From assembly GCA_016931035.1 (NCBI GenBank), contig JAFGFN010000182.1, positions 1 through 39,581 of the forward strand: a stretch of 39,581 nt of DNA, given 5' to 3'. Each line of letters starts with the position of its first letter. The stretch's first letter is position 1. Source of the stretch: Candidatus Sumerlaeota bacterium (GTDB taxonomy: Bacteria; Sumerlaeota; Sumerlaeia; UBA8349). Positions 1-8,635 of the stretch are shown here, piece after piece. Made by a program: the position numbers and the translations under genes. The notes below the pieces were generated by a model that was not told the origin of the DNA, ran no database searches, and saw only the letters and a list, made by a program, of their open reading frames with translations.

Positions 1-773
1 ATCTCCTGGGAATCCACGAATACGTCACCGAAGCGGGCCTCCTCCTGGTCGGCGGCCTGTGCGTCTGGGCATGGTTCGGTCTCCGGACTCCCAGCGACAC
101 CGTTCGTTTCGCGGGTGTGGCCCTGTTCACTGTCATGACTTTCTCGATTTTCTCCTATTCCTACGTCCTGCTCGACGCGCTGTTCGTTCTGTTCTTCGGA
201 GTGCAGGATTGTGTCTCACCCTCGCGTCGTTCGCCGAAGCGCGGCTACTCGACGCTTGTCGCCGCGCTGCTGGCCGCATTCGTTCTCACAGCCTCAACCG
301 CGATCTATCACGCAGCGAGACTGGGCGGGTTCAAGGAGGACGGACTGCTGTCCGTGGAGAAGCGAAGCGAGAACCGCGACCTCTGGAGTTTCCACTGGGG
401 GCCGGTCGAAGGAACTCCCGAGGGGGGCTTCTGGCGTGAGATGCGGCTTTCGGAGCCCGAAGTCGGCGTTCCGGTCCGGGGCACCAGCCGCCGTGCGCTC
501 GAAATCCAGTTCATACCCTCGCCCGCCATCGAGATGAAAGCGCCCTACCGAATGGTTGTATCGCTCAACGGCGAACGGATCGGCGACGCTGTTCTCGAAC
601 CGGGGCGGTTGGAGGCGCCTTTTCGTTTCACGGTCCCGCGCAGGAATCTCTTCCGCGGTCTGAACGCCGTCCATTTCTCCTTGCGTGAAGACCTGAACGA
701 CGGCGGATCCCAGTCGAGAGTCCCCGTTCCCGTGTCGGGGGTCGCAATCCAATCCGTTCGGCTCACTCGGTAA
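1..773 (+). CDS. C-terminal part of a multi-pass membrane protein (5' end outside window)
   Basis: The reading frame is open from base 3, so the start lies upstream of the window. The visible part has about three hydrophobic segments: one around GLLLVGGLCVWAWFGL, one around TVMTFSIFSYSYVLLDALFVLFF, and one around TLVAALLAAFVLTAS. They are followed by a soluble tail of about 140 residues that is rich in beta-strand-like sequence (for example APYRMVVSLNGERIG and PFRFTVPRRNLFRGLNAVHFSL). A helical membrane bundle with a beta-rich extracytoplasmic tail fits large membrane glycosyltransferase-like or polysaccharide-processing proteins, and envelope genes lie nearby. No motif names the family, so the function is left open. 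Nothing follows it closely on the same strand. Confidence 0.7.
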   Translation, partial: LLGIHEYVTEAGLLLVGGLCVWAWFGLRTPSDTVRFAGVALFTVMTFSIFSYSYVLLDALFVLFFGVQDCVSPSRRSPKRGYSTLVAALLAAFVLTASTAIYHAARLGGFKEDGLLSVEKRSENRDLWSFHWGPVEGTPEGGFWREMRLSEPEVGVPVRGTSRRALEIQFIPSPAIEMKAPYRMVVSLNGERIGDAVLEPGRLEAPFRFTVPRRNLFRGLNAVHFSLREDLNDGGSQSRVPVPVSGVAIQSVRLTR

Positions 774-982
774 CCTCCTGGAACGCCGAACGTCGGCGGT
801 TCCACAGCCGCGTCGCGCGCCTCTGACGCAAGGTTGGTGCGGCCAAACGAATCCGCTTGCATCGCAAATGCCGTTGGTGCGATACTGCGTGCGGTACCAG
901 CAGAACAACACGGTGTTTGGGATAGTAACACCCTACTGCCGAAGGGAGGACCATCGAATGTCTCGCATCCGGGCTTCCGAGC

Positions 983-1423
983 ATGGTCGATGACAATCCA
1001 CTCTCGACCTGTATCATCAAGGAGATCCCATCGGCGGAGAATCTGGTGTTTCTGTACTTTGCCTTTACGGACAAGAACCACACAAAGTGCGTCATCCATG
1101 AAGTTGACTACTTCTCTCTCATTGCAGATCCGATCCTTGTCGACGATCCCGATCCGGACAGCAAATACGGAGTGCCGACCGATTATAAGATCTGGGCACT
1201 TGTGCCAACCGGTCCCGATCCGGACGATTTTGAATGGGTAGAGATAGTATCGGTTGTCGGTAACCAGCAGATCTCCCGAGCTCACAGCTTTCCCAGAGTT
1301 CGAGCTGCCCAAATCTGCTTGGAGATCATCAAGTGCGTTAAGCCCGGATCGACGATTGGAAAAAGGCCAAACTTCCGTTGGATTAGCGCTTACAATCACG
1401 AGGTGAGTTTCTTCGATAAGTAG
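983..1423 (+). CDS. hypothetical protein, low-GC orphan
   Basis: The 146-residue product is acidic, with an Asp/Pro-rich stretch (DDPDPDSKYG, PTGPDPDDFEWVEIV) and no membrane segment or motif that I recognise. Base composition is clearly more AT-rich than the neighbours, which suggests recent transfer. The start is uncertain. The best Shine-Dalgarno-like stretch (GGGAGGA near 943-949) precedes an ATG at 958 that opens an 11-codon ORF ending at 993, so it overlaps the ATG at 983 in another frame. Either the short ORF is a translational-coupling leader, or the gene once began at 958 and has a frameshift. A long hairpin lies 30 bases after the stop, as expected for an independently transcribed gene. 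A long antisense frame over the same bases has no recognisable product. Confidence 0.55.
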   Translation: MVDDNPLSTCIIKEIPSAENLVFLYFAFTDKNHTKCVIHEVDYFSLIADPILVDDPDPDSKYGVPTDYKIWALVPTGPDPDDFEWVEIVSVVGNQQISRAHSFPRVRAAQICLEIIKCVKPGSTIGKRPNFRWISAYNHEVSFFDK

Positions 1424-1453
1424 TTGTTGCCCCAAGAGGAGTTCGCGCTACGA

Positions 1454-1493
1454 AGCGTCATGGGCCCCCTCGTGGAGGGGGACCCATGACGCT
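1454..1493 (+). terminator. long near-perfect hairpin after the 983-1423 gene
   Basis: The arms 1454-1471 and 1475-1493 pair over 18 base pairs with a single bulged base and a GTG loop. There is no T-run after it, so it may act as a bidirectional or attenuating structure rather than a classic Rho-independent terminator. The rest of the 1424-1750 gap holds no gene that I can support. The bases just before 1751 contain the ddl ribosome-binding site. Confidence 0.55.
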
Positions 1494-1750
1494 GACTATG
1501 AACGACGCATGGTGTCCGGGAATATAAGGGTTGGGAATCCGTTGGCATCCATGAAGATCAGAGTCAGAGAGAAAGAGAGATTCCCTGCTCGCCGGGTTGC
1601 ACCCATGCGACGGGGTCTTCAGAGAACACACTGGCGTTCCCCATCGAAAAGTGTCATATAGGGTCGCGGGATGCCGTCGGGCGCACCGCGGCGATTGCGA
1701 GGCGACGCGTCGAGGCCGATTCGAGTCGCCCGACCAAGGAGAACAAGCAC

Positions 1751-2851
1751 GTGACTCAGACCATCGGCATCCTCTTCGGAGGCAGGAGCGGAGAACACGA
1801 GGTTTCCGTTCAGTCGGCCCTCAACATCCAGTCGGCTCTCGACAAGGCGAGGTACCGAGGCGTTCTCGTCGGCATCGACCGCCAAGGCGAATGGCGATTG
1901 GAGGGAAAGGGCCGCCCACTCCTGGCGGCGAGTGCCGCCGGCGGGCAAGAGGTCGATTCCCAGGCCCTGGCCGTCATACCGGTCCGACATCTCGACGAAC
2001 GAACCCGCCTGATCGAGCTCGGCTCGGGCCGCTGCGTCGAAGAGATCGACGTTTTCTTCCCGATCGCGCACGGCACGCACGGAGAGGACGGGTGCCTACA
2101 GGGTCTCCTTCGCCTTCTGGACGCGCCGTTCGTGGGAGCGGGCGTGCTGGGGTCGGCCGTCGGGATGGACAAGGACGTCATGAAACGCCTCCTGCGCGAT
2201 GCGGGAGTGCCGATTCCCCGGTTCGTCACGCTACGGGTCTGCGACCGCGACGAGATCTCGTTCGACGTGTTGGCGGCCTCGTTGGGCGCGCCTTTCTTCG
2301 TCAAGCCGTGCAACCTGGGGTCGTCCGTCGGCATCGCCAAGGTCTCGGCGTCCGAGCAGTTCGAAGCGGCGCTCGACGCCGCGTTCGCCTACGACACGAA
2401 GGTTCTGGTCGAAGAGTACGTGCCCGGTCGCGAAATCGAGTGCTCGGTGTTGGGCAACGACGATCCCCGGGCGTCGATCCCGGGCGAGATCGTCGTGAAC
2501 GCGGAGTTCTATTCGTACAAAGCGAAGTACGTCGACGAGGACGGGGCGGCCCTCGCGATTCCCGCGCCGCTCAACGAGGAGGTGGCGCGGGCGATCCGGA
2601 AACTGGCGATTCAGACCTTCCAGGTCCTCGAATGCGAGGGAATGGCGCGCGTGGACTTCTTTCTCAAGGAAGACGGCGCGATCCTGGTCAACGAGATCAA
2701 CACCCTTCCCGGCTTCACGAAGATCAGCATGTATCCCAATCTCTGGGAAGCCACGGGGATCGGTTACTCCGACCTTCTGGACCGCCTGATCGGCCTGGCC
2801 GTCGAGCGACACGCTCGCGACTCCGGACTGAAACGAACCTACGGCGCGTAA
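1751..2851 (+). CDS. ddl: D-alanine--D-alanine ligase
   Basis: This cytoplasmic ATP-grasp enzyme joins two D-alanines to make the dipeptide that ends the peptidoglycan stem peptide. The 366-residue product has the family pattern in order: N-terminal GGRSGEHEVSVQSA (residues 10-23), IAHGTHGEDGCLQGLL (positions about 111-126), the ATP-grasp segment FFVKPCNLGSSVGI, VEEYVPGREIECSVLG, the omega-loop segment EFYSYKAKYVDEDGA, ARVDFFLKEDG, and the metal-binding NEINTLPGFTKISMYP. Length is typical of the longer, VanA-like/DdlA-like members. The start is GTG at 1751, with GGAG 8-13 bases upstream. The next gene begins one base after the stop, so the two are probably co-transcribed. Confidence 0.97.
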   Translation: MTQTIGILFGGRSGEHEVSVQSALNIQSALDKARYRGVLVGIDRQGEWRLEGKGRPLLAASAAGGQEVDSQALAVIPVRHLDERTRLIELGSGRCVEEIDVFFPIAHGTHGEDGCLQGLLRLLDAPFVGAGVLGSAVGMDKDVMKRLLRDAGVPIPRFVTLRVCDRDEISFDVLAASLGAPFFVKPCNLGSSVGIAKVSASEQFEAALDAAFAYDTKVLVEEYVPGREIECSVLGNDDPRASIPGEIVVNAEFYSYKAKYVDEDGAALAIPAPLNEEVARAIRKLAIQTFQVLECEGMARVDFFLKEDGAILVNEINTLPGFTKISMYPNLWEATGIGYSDLLDRLIGLAVERHARDSGLKRTYGA

Positions 2852-2852
2852 C

Positions 2853-4118
2853 ATGAGACGTTCGACCATCGCCTCCTGGTGCGACGGGACGATTGTGGCC
2901 GGGATCCTGGCCTTGGCTTTTATCCTGCCGTTCGAAACCGATTTCCTTCCCGGCGAAACGGGAACCGACGGGGCGCGAAACGGCGCGATGATTCTGGCTC
3001 TCGCGGGCTGGATCGGCCGGATGATCTCGGAGAAACGGGTCCTCGCGCGCCGCACCCCTCTGGACGGATTCGTCGCCGCGTATCTGGCCGTCTGCATCGT
3101 CTCGGCGTGTTTCGCAATCGACCGCCACGGCTCCTTCCGCCTCCTCCGAAAGGACATCCTCACCTACCTTCTGATGTACTATGTCGCGGTGGGTTCGATT
3201 CGCGACCCGCGCCGGGCGAGATGGATTGCGTGGACGGTGCTGGCGGGCGGCGCGGTCGTCTGTCTTTACTCGACGGCCAACTTCGCGTGGCGCTTTTTTC
3301 CCGACGGGTTCAGCGACGGTCGGCTGAAGGGGACGTTCGACCAACCCAACCGTTACGCGCAATACCTGATCGTCCTGGGCGCTTTCATCATGGCCGCGTT
3401 CTTAGCCTCGGACAGGGCATACCGCAAGGCGCTTCTTCTTCTGTTTCTGGCGATCTGCGCGCTTAACCTGTTCTGGACGGGTTCGCGTGCGGGATGGGTA
3501 GCTTTCGCGGCGATGCTGGCCGTGTTCGGCCTCAAGTTGCGCGGCAAGGTCCTTCTGATTCTGGCCCTCGCGGTCGGGGCTCTCGTGGCCGGAGTCCTCG
3601 CGACCCCGATGGGACGCGCGCGCCTCCACGTCGTTGGCGACGAACGGCTTTGGGTGTATCCGAGCGCTTTGGCGGTTGTCCGTGACTATCCGATTCTGGG
3701 CATCGGCTATGGAGACGTCAATTTCAAGAAGGCTTACCGCGAGCGCTACCGGTCCGATAAGGCGCGCACCGTGCATTCGGGCACGCACAACGTCTTTCTC
3801 CAAGCCGCGGTCGAGACCGGGTTGATCGGACTCGTCGCGTTCATCGCGCTGCATCTGAAGATATTCGCCGTTGGCTTCAGGACCTTCCGGACCGCGCGCG
3901 ACCCGTGGTCGCAGTCGTTGGCTCTCGCTTGCTTGGCGGCGCTCACCGGGGTGTTCGCCATTGGGCAACTGCACACCCTCTATCGCGACCGCAACGTCCA
4001 CGTTCTGTGGATGGCGATCGCGCTGCTTGTCATCCTGCATCTCGGTTCGAATGCCGTCGGCGATCCACCTATTCCCGAGGCGCCCCGCCGGCCAGAATCG
4101 TCCCCGCCAGGCACTTGA
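2853..4118 (+). CDS. O-antigen ligase / Wzy-like polymerase family membrane protein
   Basis: The 421-residue polytopic inner-membrane protein has about ten or more hydrophobic segments. It carries the Wzy_C/WaaL family signature in a large periplasmic loop near residues 270-330: LGIGYGDVNF, then a charged stretch, then SGTHNVFLQAAVETGLIGL. The upstream TGSRAGWVAF motif is also typical. Family members either polymerise O-antigen repeats or attach polysaccharide to lipid A core; the sequence does not decide between these. ATG at 2853 comes one base after the ddl stop (TAAcATG), so the genes form a two-gene envelope operon. The 3' end overlaps the convergent GT2 gene by 50 bases. Confidence 0.88.
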   Translation: MRRSTIASWCDGTIVAGILALAFILPFETDFLPGETGTDGARNGAMILALAGWIGRMISEKRVLARRTPLDGFVAAYLAVCIVSACFAIDRHGSFRLLRKDILTYLLMYYVAVGSIRDPRRARWIAWTVLAGGAVVCLYSTANFAWRFFPDGFSDGRLKGTFDQPNRYAQYLIVLGAFIMAAFLASDRAYRKALLLLFLAICALNLFWTGSRAGWVAFAAMLAVFGLKLRGKVLLILALAVGALVAGVLATPMGRARLHVVGDERLWVYPSALAVVRDYPILGIGYGDVNFKKAYRERYRSDKARTVHSGTHNVFLQAAVETGLIGLVAFIALHLKIFAVGFRTFRTARDPWSQSLALACLAALTGVFAIGQLHTLYRDRNVHVLWMAIALLVILHLGSNAVGDPPIPEAPRRPESSPPGT

Positions 4119-5010
4119 GGGCTCGCGGGCCGGGTTTCAGCCGCAGGGCCGTCCAGGCGCAGGCGAGCGCGCTCGCGCGGCGCGACTGCCGGTACTCATA
4201 GGACGCCGTGACGAGGCTCTCGAACTCGGCCCGGATCAGGCCGAGGCGAGACGATTCCTCCAGGTCGGCCAATTCCGTTCGCCAACGTCGAAACATCGCG
4301 GCGCGACCCGCGAATTTGCCCGGATCGGGCCGCGCGGTGATCGACCCCGCGTGACGGCGGTAGAGGGTGCCCGGCCGGCGGTGGTACGCGACGCGCGCCA
4401 TGCGGGCGGCGCGGACGATGAAGTCCCATTCCTCGTAGCATCGCAACGACTCGTCGAACCGAAGCCCCGCCCGAGCCATGCTGCGCCGATACGTGACTGA
4501 GCCGTTGAAGGGGTAGTCGAGCAGAATCAGATTCTTGAACTCGTCCTTGAGAAGGAACTTGTCGTCGCCCAGATCGTCGCACGGGACAGGCGAGCGAAAC
4601 GACTCGAAAAGCCCCCACGACTTCTCGGTCCCGTCGGTCTCGCGACGGGTGATGTCGCTGGCGGCGAGTCCGGCTTCGGGGTGGGTTTCGAGCAGGCCGA
4701 TCTGGTTCGACAAGCGGCCGGGGAGCATCGCGTCGTCGGCGTCGACGAACGAGATGTAGTCGCCCTGGGAATGATCGACCCCATGATTCCGCGCCGAGGC
4801 CGATCCGCCGTTGGGCTTGCGCAGAATCCGGACGCGCGGGTCGGCGGGGCGATACAGGGACTCGGCGGGCGGGTCGGAGCCGTCGTCGACGACGACGATC
4901 TCGATTTCGCCCGGGTAGTCCTGCGCAAGGACGCTCTCGACGCTTTCGGCCAGAAAACGGACGTCGTTGTAAGTGGGAGTGACGACGGAGACCGAGGGGT
5001 AGGGAGACAT
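4069..5010 (-). CDS. family 2 glycosyltransferase
   Basis: The 313-residue cytoplasmic enzyme has the GT-A fold. Residues 4-100 show VSVVTPTYNDVRFLAESV, the nucleotide-binding VVVDDGSD, SARNHGV, and the metal-binding DxD within ISFVDADDAMLPG. A later EEWDFIVRAARM is in the position of the acceptor-side ED/QxxRW-like motif. The likely role is transfer of an activated sugar to a surface polysaccharide or glycolipid, given the O-antigen ligase next door. I chose ATG at 5010; the frame runs further upstream across purN, but that translation is low-complexity and not homologous to anything sensible. CCGGAGAG lies upstream as a weak ribosome-binding site. The gene is downstream of purN on the same strand with a 94-base gap. 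Confidence 0.93.
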   Translation of the reverse strand: MSPYPSVSVVTPTYNDVRFLAESVESVLAQDYPGEIEIVVVDDGSDPPAESLYRPADPRVRILRKPNGGSASARNHGVDHSQGDYISFVDADDAMLPGRLSNQIGLLETHPEAGLAASDITRRETDGTEKSWGLFESFRSPVPCDDLGDDKFLLKDEFKNLILLDYPFNGSVTYRRSMARAGLRFDESLRCYEEWDFIVRAARMARVAYHRRPGTLYRRHAGSITARPDPGKFAGRAAMFRRWRTELADLEESSRLGLIRAEFESLVTASYEYRQSRRASALACAWTALRLKPGPRALKCLAGTILAGGAPRE

Positions 5011-5104
5011 GGGACAGGGACTCTCCGGATGCACTATTGCGGATTTTGGAATACGGATCGAGAAGAGACCCCTGTGTTTGTCGGGCCCGCGCGCTCTGCA
5101 ATCG

Positions 5105-5719
5105 TCAATCCGCACTCCGCAATCGAACGACCCGTCGCCCCTCGATCCGCAGGAGTCCGCGAGAGAGAAGATCGACGGCTTCGGGGTAGGCCTGGTGTTC
5201 CTGCTCGACGATTCGCGCCGCGAGCGTCTCTTCGGTGTCGTCGTCGAGGACCGGGACGGCGCGCTGAACGACGATCGGTCCCGTGTCCACGCCGCCGTCG
5301 ACGAAATGGACCGTGCAGCCCGAGACTTTCGCGCCGTATTCGAGCGCGTCGCGCTGTCCGTGAAGTCCGGGAAAGGAAGGGAGCAGAGCGGGATGGATGT
5401 TGAGAATCCGGTTGGGAAAGGCCTCGAGCAGCGTCGAACCGACCAGGCGCATGTATCCCGCGAGACAAATGCCCTCGATCTTCTCGGCTTCGAGATGCTT
5501 GAGAACCGCTTTTTCGTACTCCTCGCGGCTCGCGAAATCCTTCGGCGAGAAGTGAAGCGTTTCGATCCCTGCTTCACGCGCGATATCGAGAACCGGCGCG
5601 TTGGTCTTGTCCGAGAAACACAACACGAACTCGGCCTCGGGCAGACGTCCGTCGCGCCGGGCGTCGACGAGCGCCTTGAAGTTGCTGCCCCGCCCCGATG
5701 CAAACACGGCTAGACGCAT
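5105..5719 (-). CDS. purN: phosphoribosylglycinamide formyltransferase (GART)
   Basis: This cytoplasmic enzyme of purine biosynthesis transfers formyl from 10-formyl-tetrahydrofolate to glycinamide ribonucleotide. The 204-residue product carries MRLAVFASGRGSNFKAL for phosphoribosyl binding, CFSDKTNAPVLDIA, LAGYMRLVG, and the catalytic region ILNIHPALLPSFPGLHG with its Asn-His pair. The GCTVHFVDGGVDTGPIV segment contains the conserved Asp. Length matches the usual 190-215. ATG at 5719 is set by AAGGAG about a dozen bases upstream; the frame is open further upstream, but that extension is Arg-rich noise. It lies between a nucleotidyltransferase/small-protein pair and a GT2 gene, all on the minus strand. 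Confidence 0.96.
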   Translation of the reverse strand: MRLAVFASGRGSNFKALVDARRDGRLPEAEFVLCFSDKTNAPVLDIAREAGIETLHFSPKDFASREEYEKAVLKHLEAEKIEGICLAGYMRLVGSTLLEAFPNRILNIHPALLPSFPGLHGQRDALEYGAKVSGCTVHFVDGGVDTGPIVVQRAVPVLDDDTEETLAARIVEQEHQAYPEAVDLLSRGLLRIEGRRVVRLRSAD

Positions 5720-5843
5720 GACGATGGGGTCTCCTTTATGCTGGCTAGGCCGCCTCTCTTCACGGTTCCTTCGACGGCTCGATTCTCGACAATGTCTTGG
5801 CGAGCGACTCGGCGCTCGAGCGGCGGATTCGCCTCGCACGGCG

Positions 5844-6029
5844 TCAGGCGGAGTCCTCGCGCGCATCTTCCTTCTCGCTCGCCTCGCGTCGCTTCCGAAT
5901 CTTCGCGCGTCGCAACTTCAGGCAAAGGGAGCGGAGATCCGAGACGCTTTTCAAGCGTCGGGCAATCGCTTCCGATCGCATATCGCGCCGGGTTTCCCCG
6001 CTCGCGCTCTTTCTCATGCCCGTTTCCAT
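5844..6029 (-). CDS. 61-residue basic protein coupled to the upstream nucleotidyltransferase
   Basis: The ATG at 6029 follows the stop of the nucleotidyltransferase gene with one base between them (TGAcATG), so translation is probably coupled. The product is highly charged, with a central helix-like segment (AIARRLKSVSDLRSLCLKL) and a Lys/Arg- then Glu/Asp-rich tail. I do not recognise a domain. A short helical partner next to a minimal nucleotidyltransferase recalls two-gene toxin-antitoxin modules, but the usual HEPN partner of MNT is much longer and has an RX4-6H motif, which is absent here. It could also be a subunit or a regulator of the nucleotidyltransferase. Coding is supported by the tight spacing and by the lack of another explanation for the region. 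Confidence 0.55.
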   Translation of the reverse strand: METGMRKSASGETRRDMRSEAIARRLKSVSDLRSLCLKLRRAKIRKRREASEKEDAREDSA

Positions 6030-6030
6030 G

Positions 6031-6495
6031 TCATTCTTCCCGTTCGAGACGCTCCAGATCGACCTTGTCCTGGGGTCTCCCGGCGAGTCGTTTCATCTTC
6101 CGCAATCCGTCGAGAGAGACGACACTCAAATCGTACTCGCCGACCGGGTACGTCTCGCGCCCCTCCCAAACGTCCTCCAGGATAGAGGAAACCAGAACCA
6201 AGTCAACAGTGAGCAAATCTTCTCCGTCCGCCTTGGAGACGCGAAGGATTCTCGACTCGGTTTCCTTCCACGCGCGGAACGGAATTGTTCCCGCGGACAG
6301 GTTGTACCCCAGTTCGCGGAGGATCGAAACGATTCGATCCGCGTCTTCCTCTCGCACCAAGATGTCGATGTCCTGAGTGGCGCGCGGGAATCCGTGAAGA
6401 GCCACAGCCAGGCCGCCGCATAGCGCGTAGGGAACGTCACGATCGCCAAGCGCAACGGCAATCCGCCGGAGTTCTTCGTCGATATTCAGCGCCAC
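6031..6495 (-). CDS. nucleotidyltransferase (AbiEii/MNT-like fold)
   Basis: The 154-residue protein carries the pol-beta nucleotidyltransferase signature near residues 26-46: ALCGGLAVALHG, then RATQDIDILV, where the DxD aspartates bind metal. A third acidic residue is expected in LLTVDLVLVSS (about residue 98). Proteins of this type include the AbiEii toxin class and small stand-alone transferases that modify RNA or protein. The start is GTG at 6495, preceded by GGGAG. It is followed after one base by the 61-residue gene. The pair may be a toxin-antitoxin-like module or a housekeeping NTase pair; the sequence does not settle which. Confidence 0.8.
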   Translation of the reverse strand: MALNIDEELRRIAVALGDRDVPYALCGGLAVALHGFPRATQDIDILVREEDADRIVSILRELGYNLSAGTIPFRAWKETESRILRVSKADGEDLLTVDLVLVSSILEDVWEGRETYPVGEYDLSVVSLDGLRKMKRLAGRPQDKVDLERLEREE

Positions 6496-6696
6496 TTTGA
6501 TATCTCCCTTCAGTCAGACCGCCCAATCGCCGAATTCGGCCCTCCCTCGTCGATCCGGTTTTCGATGAAGCCCGAGGTCCGAGCACGGACGCTGTGCCGC
6601 TTGACTCCGAGAAAAGGCTACGTTTGGCCGTTTCGGATGTCAAGGTCGAAGGAGACGACACGGCGCGCGCCGAGGCCAGTCGGCTGGAACCTTGTG

Positions 6697-6725
6697 TTGA
6701 CTTTGCAGGGGGCGCACTGAATGAT
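6697..6725 (+). promoter_or_regulatory. candidate sigma70-type promoter for the GT4 gene
   Basis: TTGACT at 6697-6702 and AATGAT at 6720-6725 are separated by 17 bases, and the GT4 start codon lies about 34 bases downstream. The -35 matches the consensus at five of six positions and the -10 at four of six. Confidence 0.45.
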
Positions 6726-6758
6726 TGTTCGCGGAAACGCCAAAGCGGGGCCGACGCG

Positions 6759-7985
6759 ATGCGAATCCTCTATCTCAATCACAATCTTCGCGGGCACGGC
6801 ACCTGGTTCCGTGCGTTCGACGTCGCTCGCGAAATGGCCCGCCGCGGCCACGAGTCGATCCTTTGGACCGCCGCGCCGCACCACTGGTACCGGTCCGCCG
6901 AGGAGACGGTCGACGGCGTGCGCGTGGTCGAGACGCCGTCGTGGAGCCCGCTGATCGATCCCGACGACGGTTGGGGGCCGCTCGACGCGGCGTGGCGATG
7001 GGCGCGCGTCCTTAGCGAGAAGTTCGATCTCGTCTACGCCTTCGCCCACCCGCCCAACGTGTACCTTCCCGCCCGCGCGGCCCAGGTTTTGCGGGGCAAG
7101 CCCCTCGTAGTGGATTGGTGCGATATCTATCGCGACGGCATTTTTCCCGTGCGCGAGGAAATCGCCGCCTATCAGAACCGCAATCGCGGATTCCGTTTCG
7201 GCGTCGAACGCCTGGCCGCGCGGATCGAGTGCCGTCTCGAACGACGGATCGTGCGCAAGGCGGCGGGCGTGACCGCGATCTCGCGCGAGATCGAACGGCT
7301 CGCTCGCGCCGAGGGTGTCGACTCGGACCGGGTGCTGCACCTGCCTCCGGGCGCGAACCTCGACGCGATTCGTCCGATGGACCAGGTCGCCTGCCGACGC
7401 GATTTGGGGATCGAGGGCGAGGGGCCTTTCCTGGGCTACGTCGCCAACTACAACCCCGACGAACGCATGTTCCTCGAAGCGCTGGCCCGCGTTTTCGAGC
7501 GCCACCCTTCGGCCCGCCTCATCGCGCGTTGCCCCGAGTTCAACTCGTCGCTCGTCGAGCGTCAGGGCGTCGGCGAGCGCCTCATCATGCTCGATCGCGT
7601 GCCCTACTCGCGCCTCCAGGTCGTCCTCGGCGCGGCGGACGTTCTCGTTCTGCCCCTCGAAGACAATGCGTCGAACCGCGCGCGTTGGCCCAACAAGTTC
7701 TGCGACTATCTCGCATCGGGTCGCCCCGTCGTCGCGGGCGGCGTGGGAGATATCGCGGCGTACTTCCCTCCGTCCGAGGGCCCCGGGGCTATCGGGGACG
7801 TCTCGTCTCCGAGCGCCGGAGGGTTCGCCGAAGCGATCGTCCGCGTTCTCGACCGTCCCGAGTCGTGGGAGGAAATGGGCCGCGCCGCGCGCCGGTTGGC
7901 CGAAGAACGTTTCCAGTGGTCCGAGCGGGCGGAGACTCTCGAGAAGTTTCTTGTCAGGATCGCATCGAATCGCCGCGCGCTCTAG
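6759..7985 (+). CDS. family 4 glycosyltransferase
   Basis: The 408-residue GT-B fold enzyme starts MRILYLNHNLRGHGTWFRA, the classic N-terminal Rossmann strand followed by a Gly-rich loop. The middle has VVDWCDIYRDG and VTAISREIE. The C-terminal donor-binding half shows LGYVANYNPDERMFL, LIMLDRVPYSRLQVVLGAADVLVLPLEDN, and the donor-binding loop around RWPNKFCDYLASGRPVVAG. It probably transfers a nucleotide sugar to a surface glycan. The frame is open for 55 codons further upstream, but the conserved start is the ATG at 6759, which also lies just downstream of a plausible promoter. Its 3' end overlaps the convergent phosphodiesterase gene by four bases. Confidence 0.92.
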   Translation: MRILYLNHNLRGHGTWFRAFDVAREMARRGHESILWTAAPHHWYRSAEETVDGVRVVETPSWSPLIDPDDGWGPLDAAWRWARVLSEKFDLVYAFAHPPNVYLPARAAQVLRGKPLVVDWCDIYRDGIFPVREEIAAYQNRNRGFRFGVERLAARIECRLERRIVRKAAGVTAISREIERLARAEGVDSDRVLHLPPGANLDAIRPMDQVACRRDLGIEGEGPFLGYVANYNPDERMFLEALARVFERHPSARLIARCPEFNSSLVERQGVGERLIMLDRVPYSRLQVVLGAADVLVLPLEDNASNRARWPNKFCDYLASGRPVVAGGVGDIAAYFPPSEGPGAIGDVSSPSAGGFAEAIVRVLDRPESWEEMGRAARRLAEERFQWSERAETLEKFLVRIASNRRAL

Positions 7986-8488
7986 CTCTCGACGGGAACG
8001 AGGCGCGCGGAAAGCGCGTTGCCCGAAGGGTCGTATTCGAGGAGGGCGACTGTGGGGGTCAGGTCGTGGGGGGCGATCGAGGCGGAGCCGGGGTTGACGA
8101 ACAGGATACCGTTGCGTTCTTCGACCAACGGACGGTGCGAATGACCGAAGAGAACGGCGCGAGGCGCAGCCGGGTCGAAGAGCCGGGTCAGAGCTAGGAG
8201 GATGCTTCGGTTCGCGTGGCCGTACCTAGCGCCGTGGCACATGGCGACGACGCCGAACTCCGCGTCTTCCACCAGCTTGTCCGTCCAGGCGCCCGCAACC
8301 GGCCAGGGGTCCATGTTGCCGCACACGGCCCGGACCGGCGCGATCGCGCCGAGATCGGTCGCGACCGTCTGGTTGCCGATGTCGCCGCAGTGGTAAATGC
8401 GGCGAACGCCGTCGAAGATCTCGAGAACCCTGGGATTCAGTTTCCCGTGAGTGTCGGACAACACCCCATATCGAACGATTTCGGTCAA
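7982..8488 (-). CDS. YfcE/MJ0936-family metallophosphoesterase
   Basis: The 168-residue protein has the complete calcineurin-like metal-binding set for this small family: GVLSDTHGKL (residues 8-17), HCGDIGN (about 33-39), CGNMDPWP (about 55-62), MCHGARYGH (about 83-91) and the C-terminal GHSHRP with VNPGSAS. Family members are manganese-dependent phosphodiesterases of small size with poorly known natural substrates. Length is typical. It stands alone between convergent and divergent neighbours, so the context does not suggest a substrate. Confidence 0.93.
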   Translation of the reverse strand: MTEIVRYGVLSDTHGKLNPRVLEIFDGVRRIYHCGDIGNQTVATDLGAIAPVRAVCGNMDPWPVAGAWTDKLVEDAEFGVVAMCHGARYGHANRSILLALTRLFDPAAPRAVLFGHSHRPLVEERNGILFVNPGSASIAPHDLTPTVALLEYDPSGNALSARLVPVES

Positions 8489-8635
8489 CAGTCTGCCTTT
8501 CTCGTCTGCGTCGGGCTTGAATCGCGGCGGAGTCTATGTTAGAGCGATTCTCGGGGGTCCGACGCGATTTGCCGATGGCTCTCCCCCGTTGCGGGCCGAC
8601 GCGGCGGCGGTTCGGAGCACAAGCGAGAGACAGCG

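Noticed and set aside
545..1435. A 296-codon minus-strand frame over the first two genes
   Set aside because: There is no recognisable product, and the plus-strand genes better explain the bases.
4069..4118. 50-base convergent overlap between the O-antigen ligase and GT2 genes as a sign of misassembly
   Set aside because: Both reading frames end naturally and keep family patterns up to the overlap; convergent overlaps of this size occur in compact genomes.
5011..5703. N-terminal extension of the GT2 gene across purN
   Set aside because: The extension is low-complexity antisense translation of purN; the GT2 family pattern begins at the ATG at 5010.
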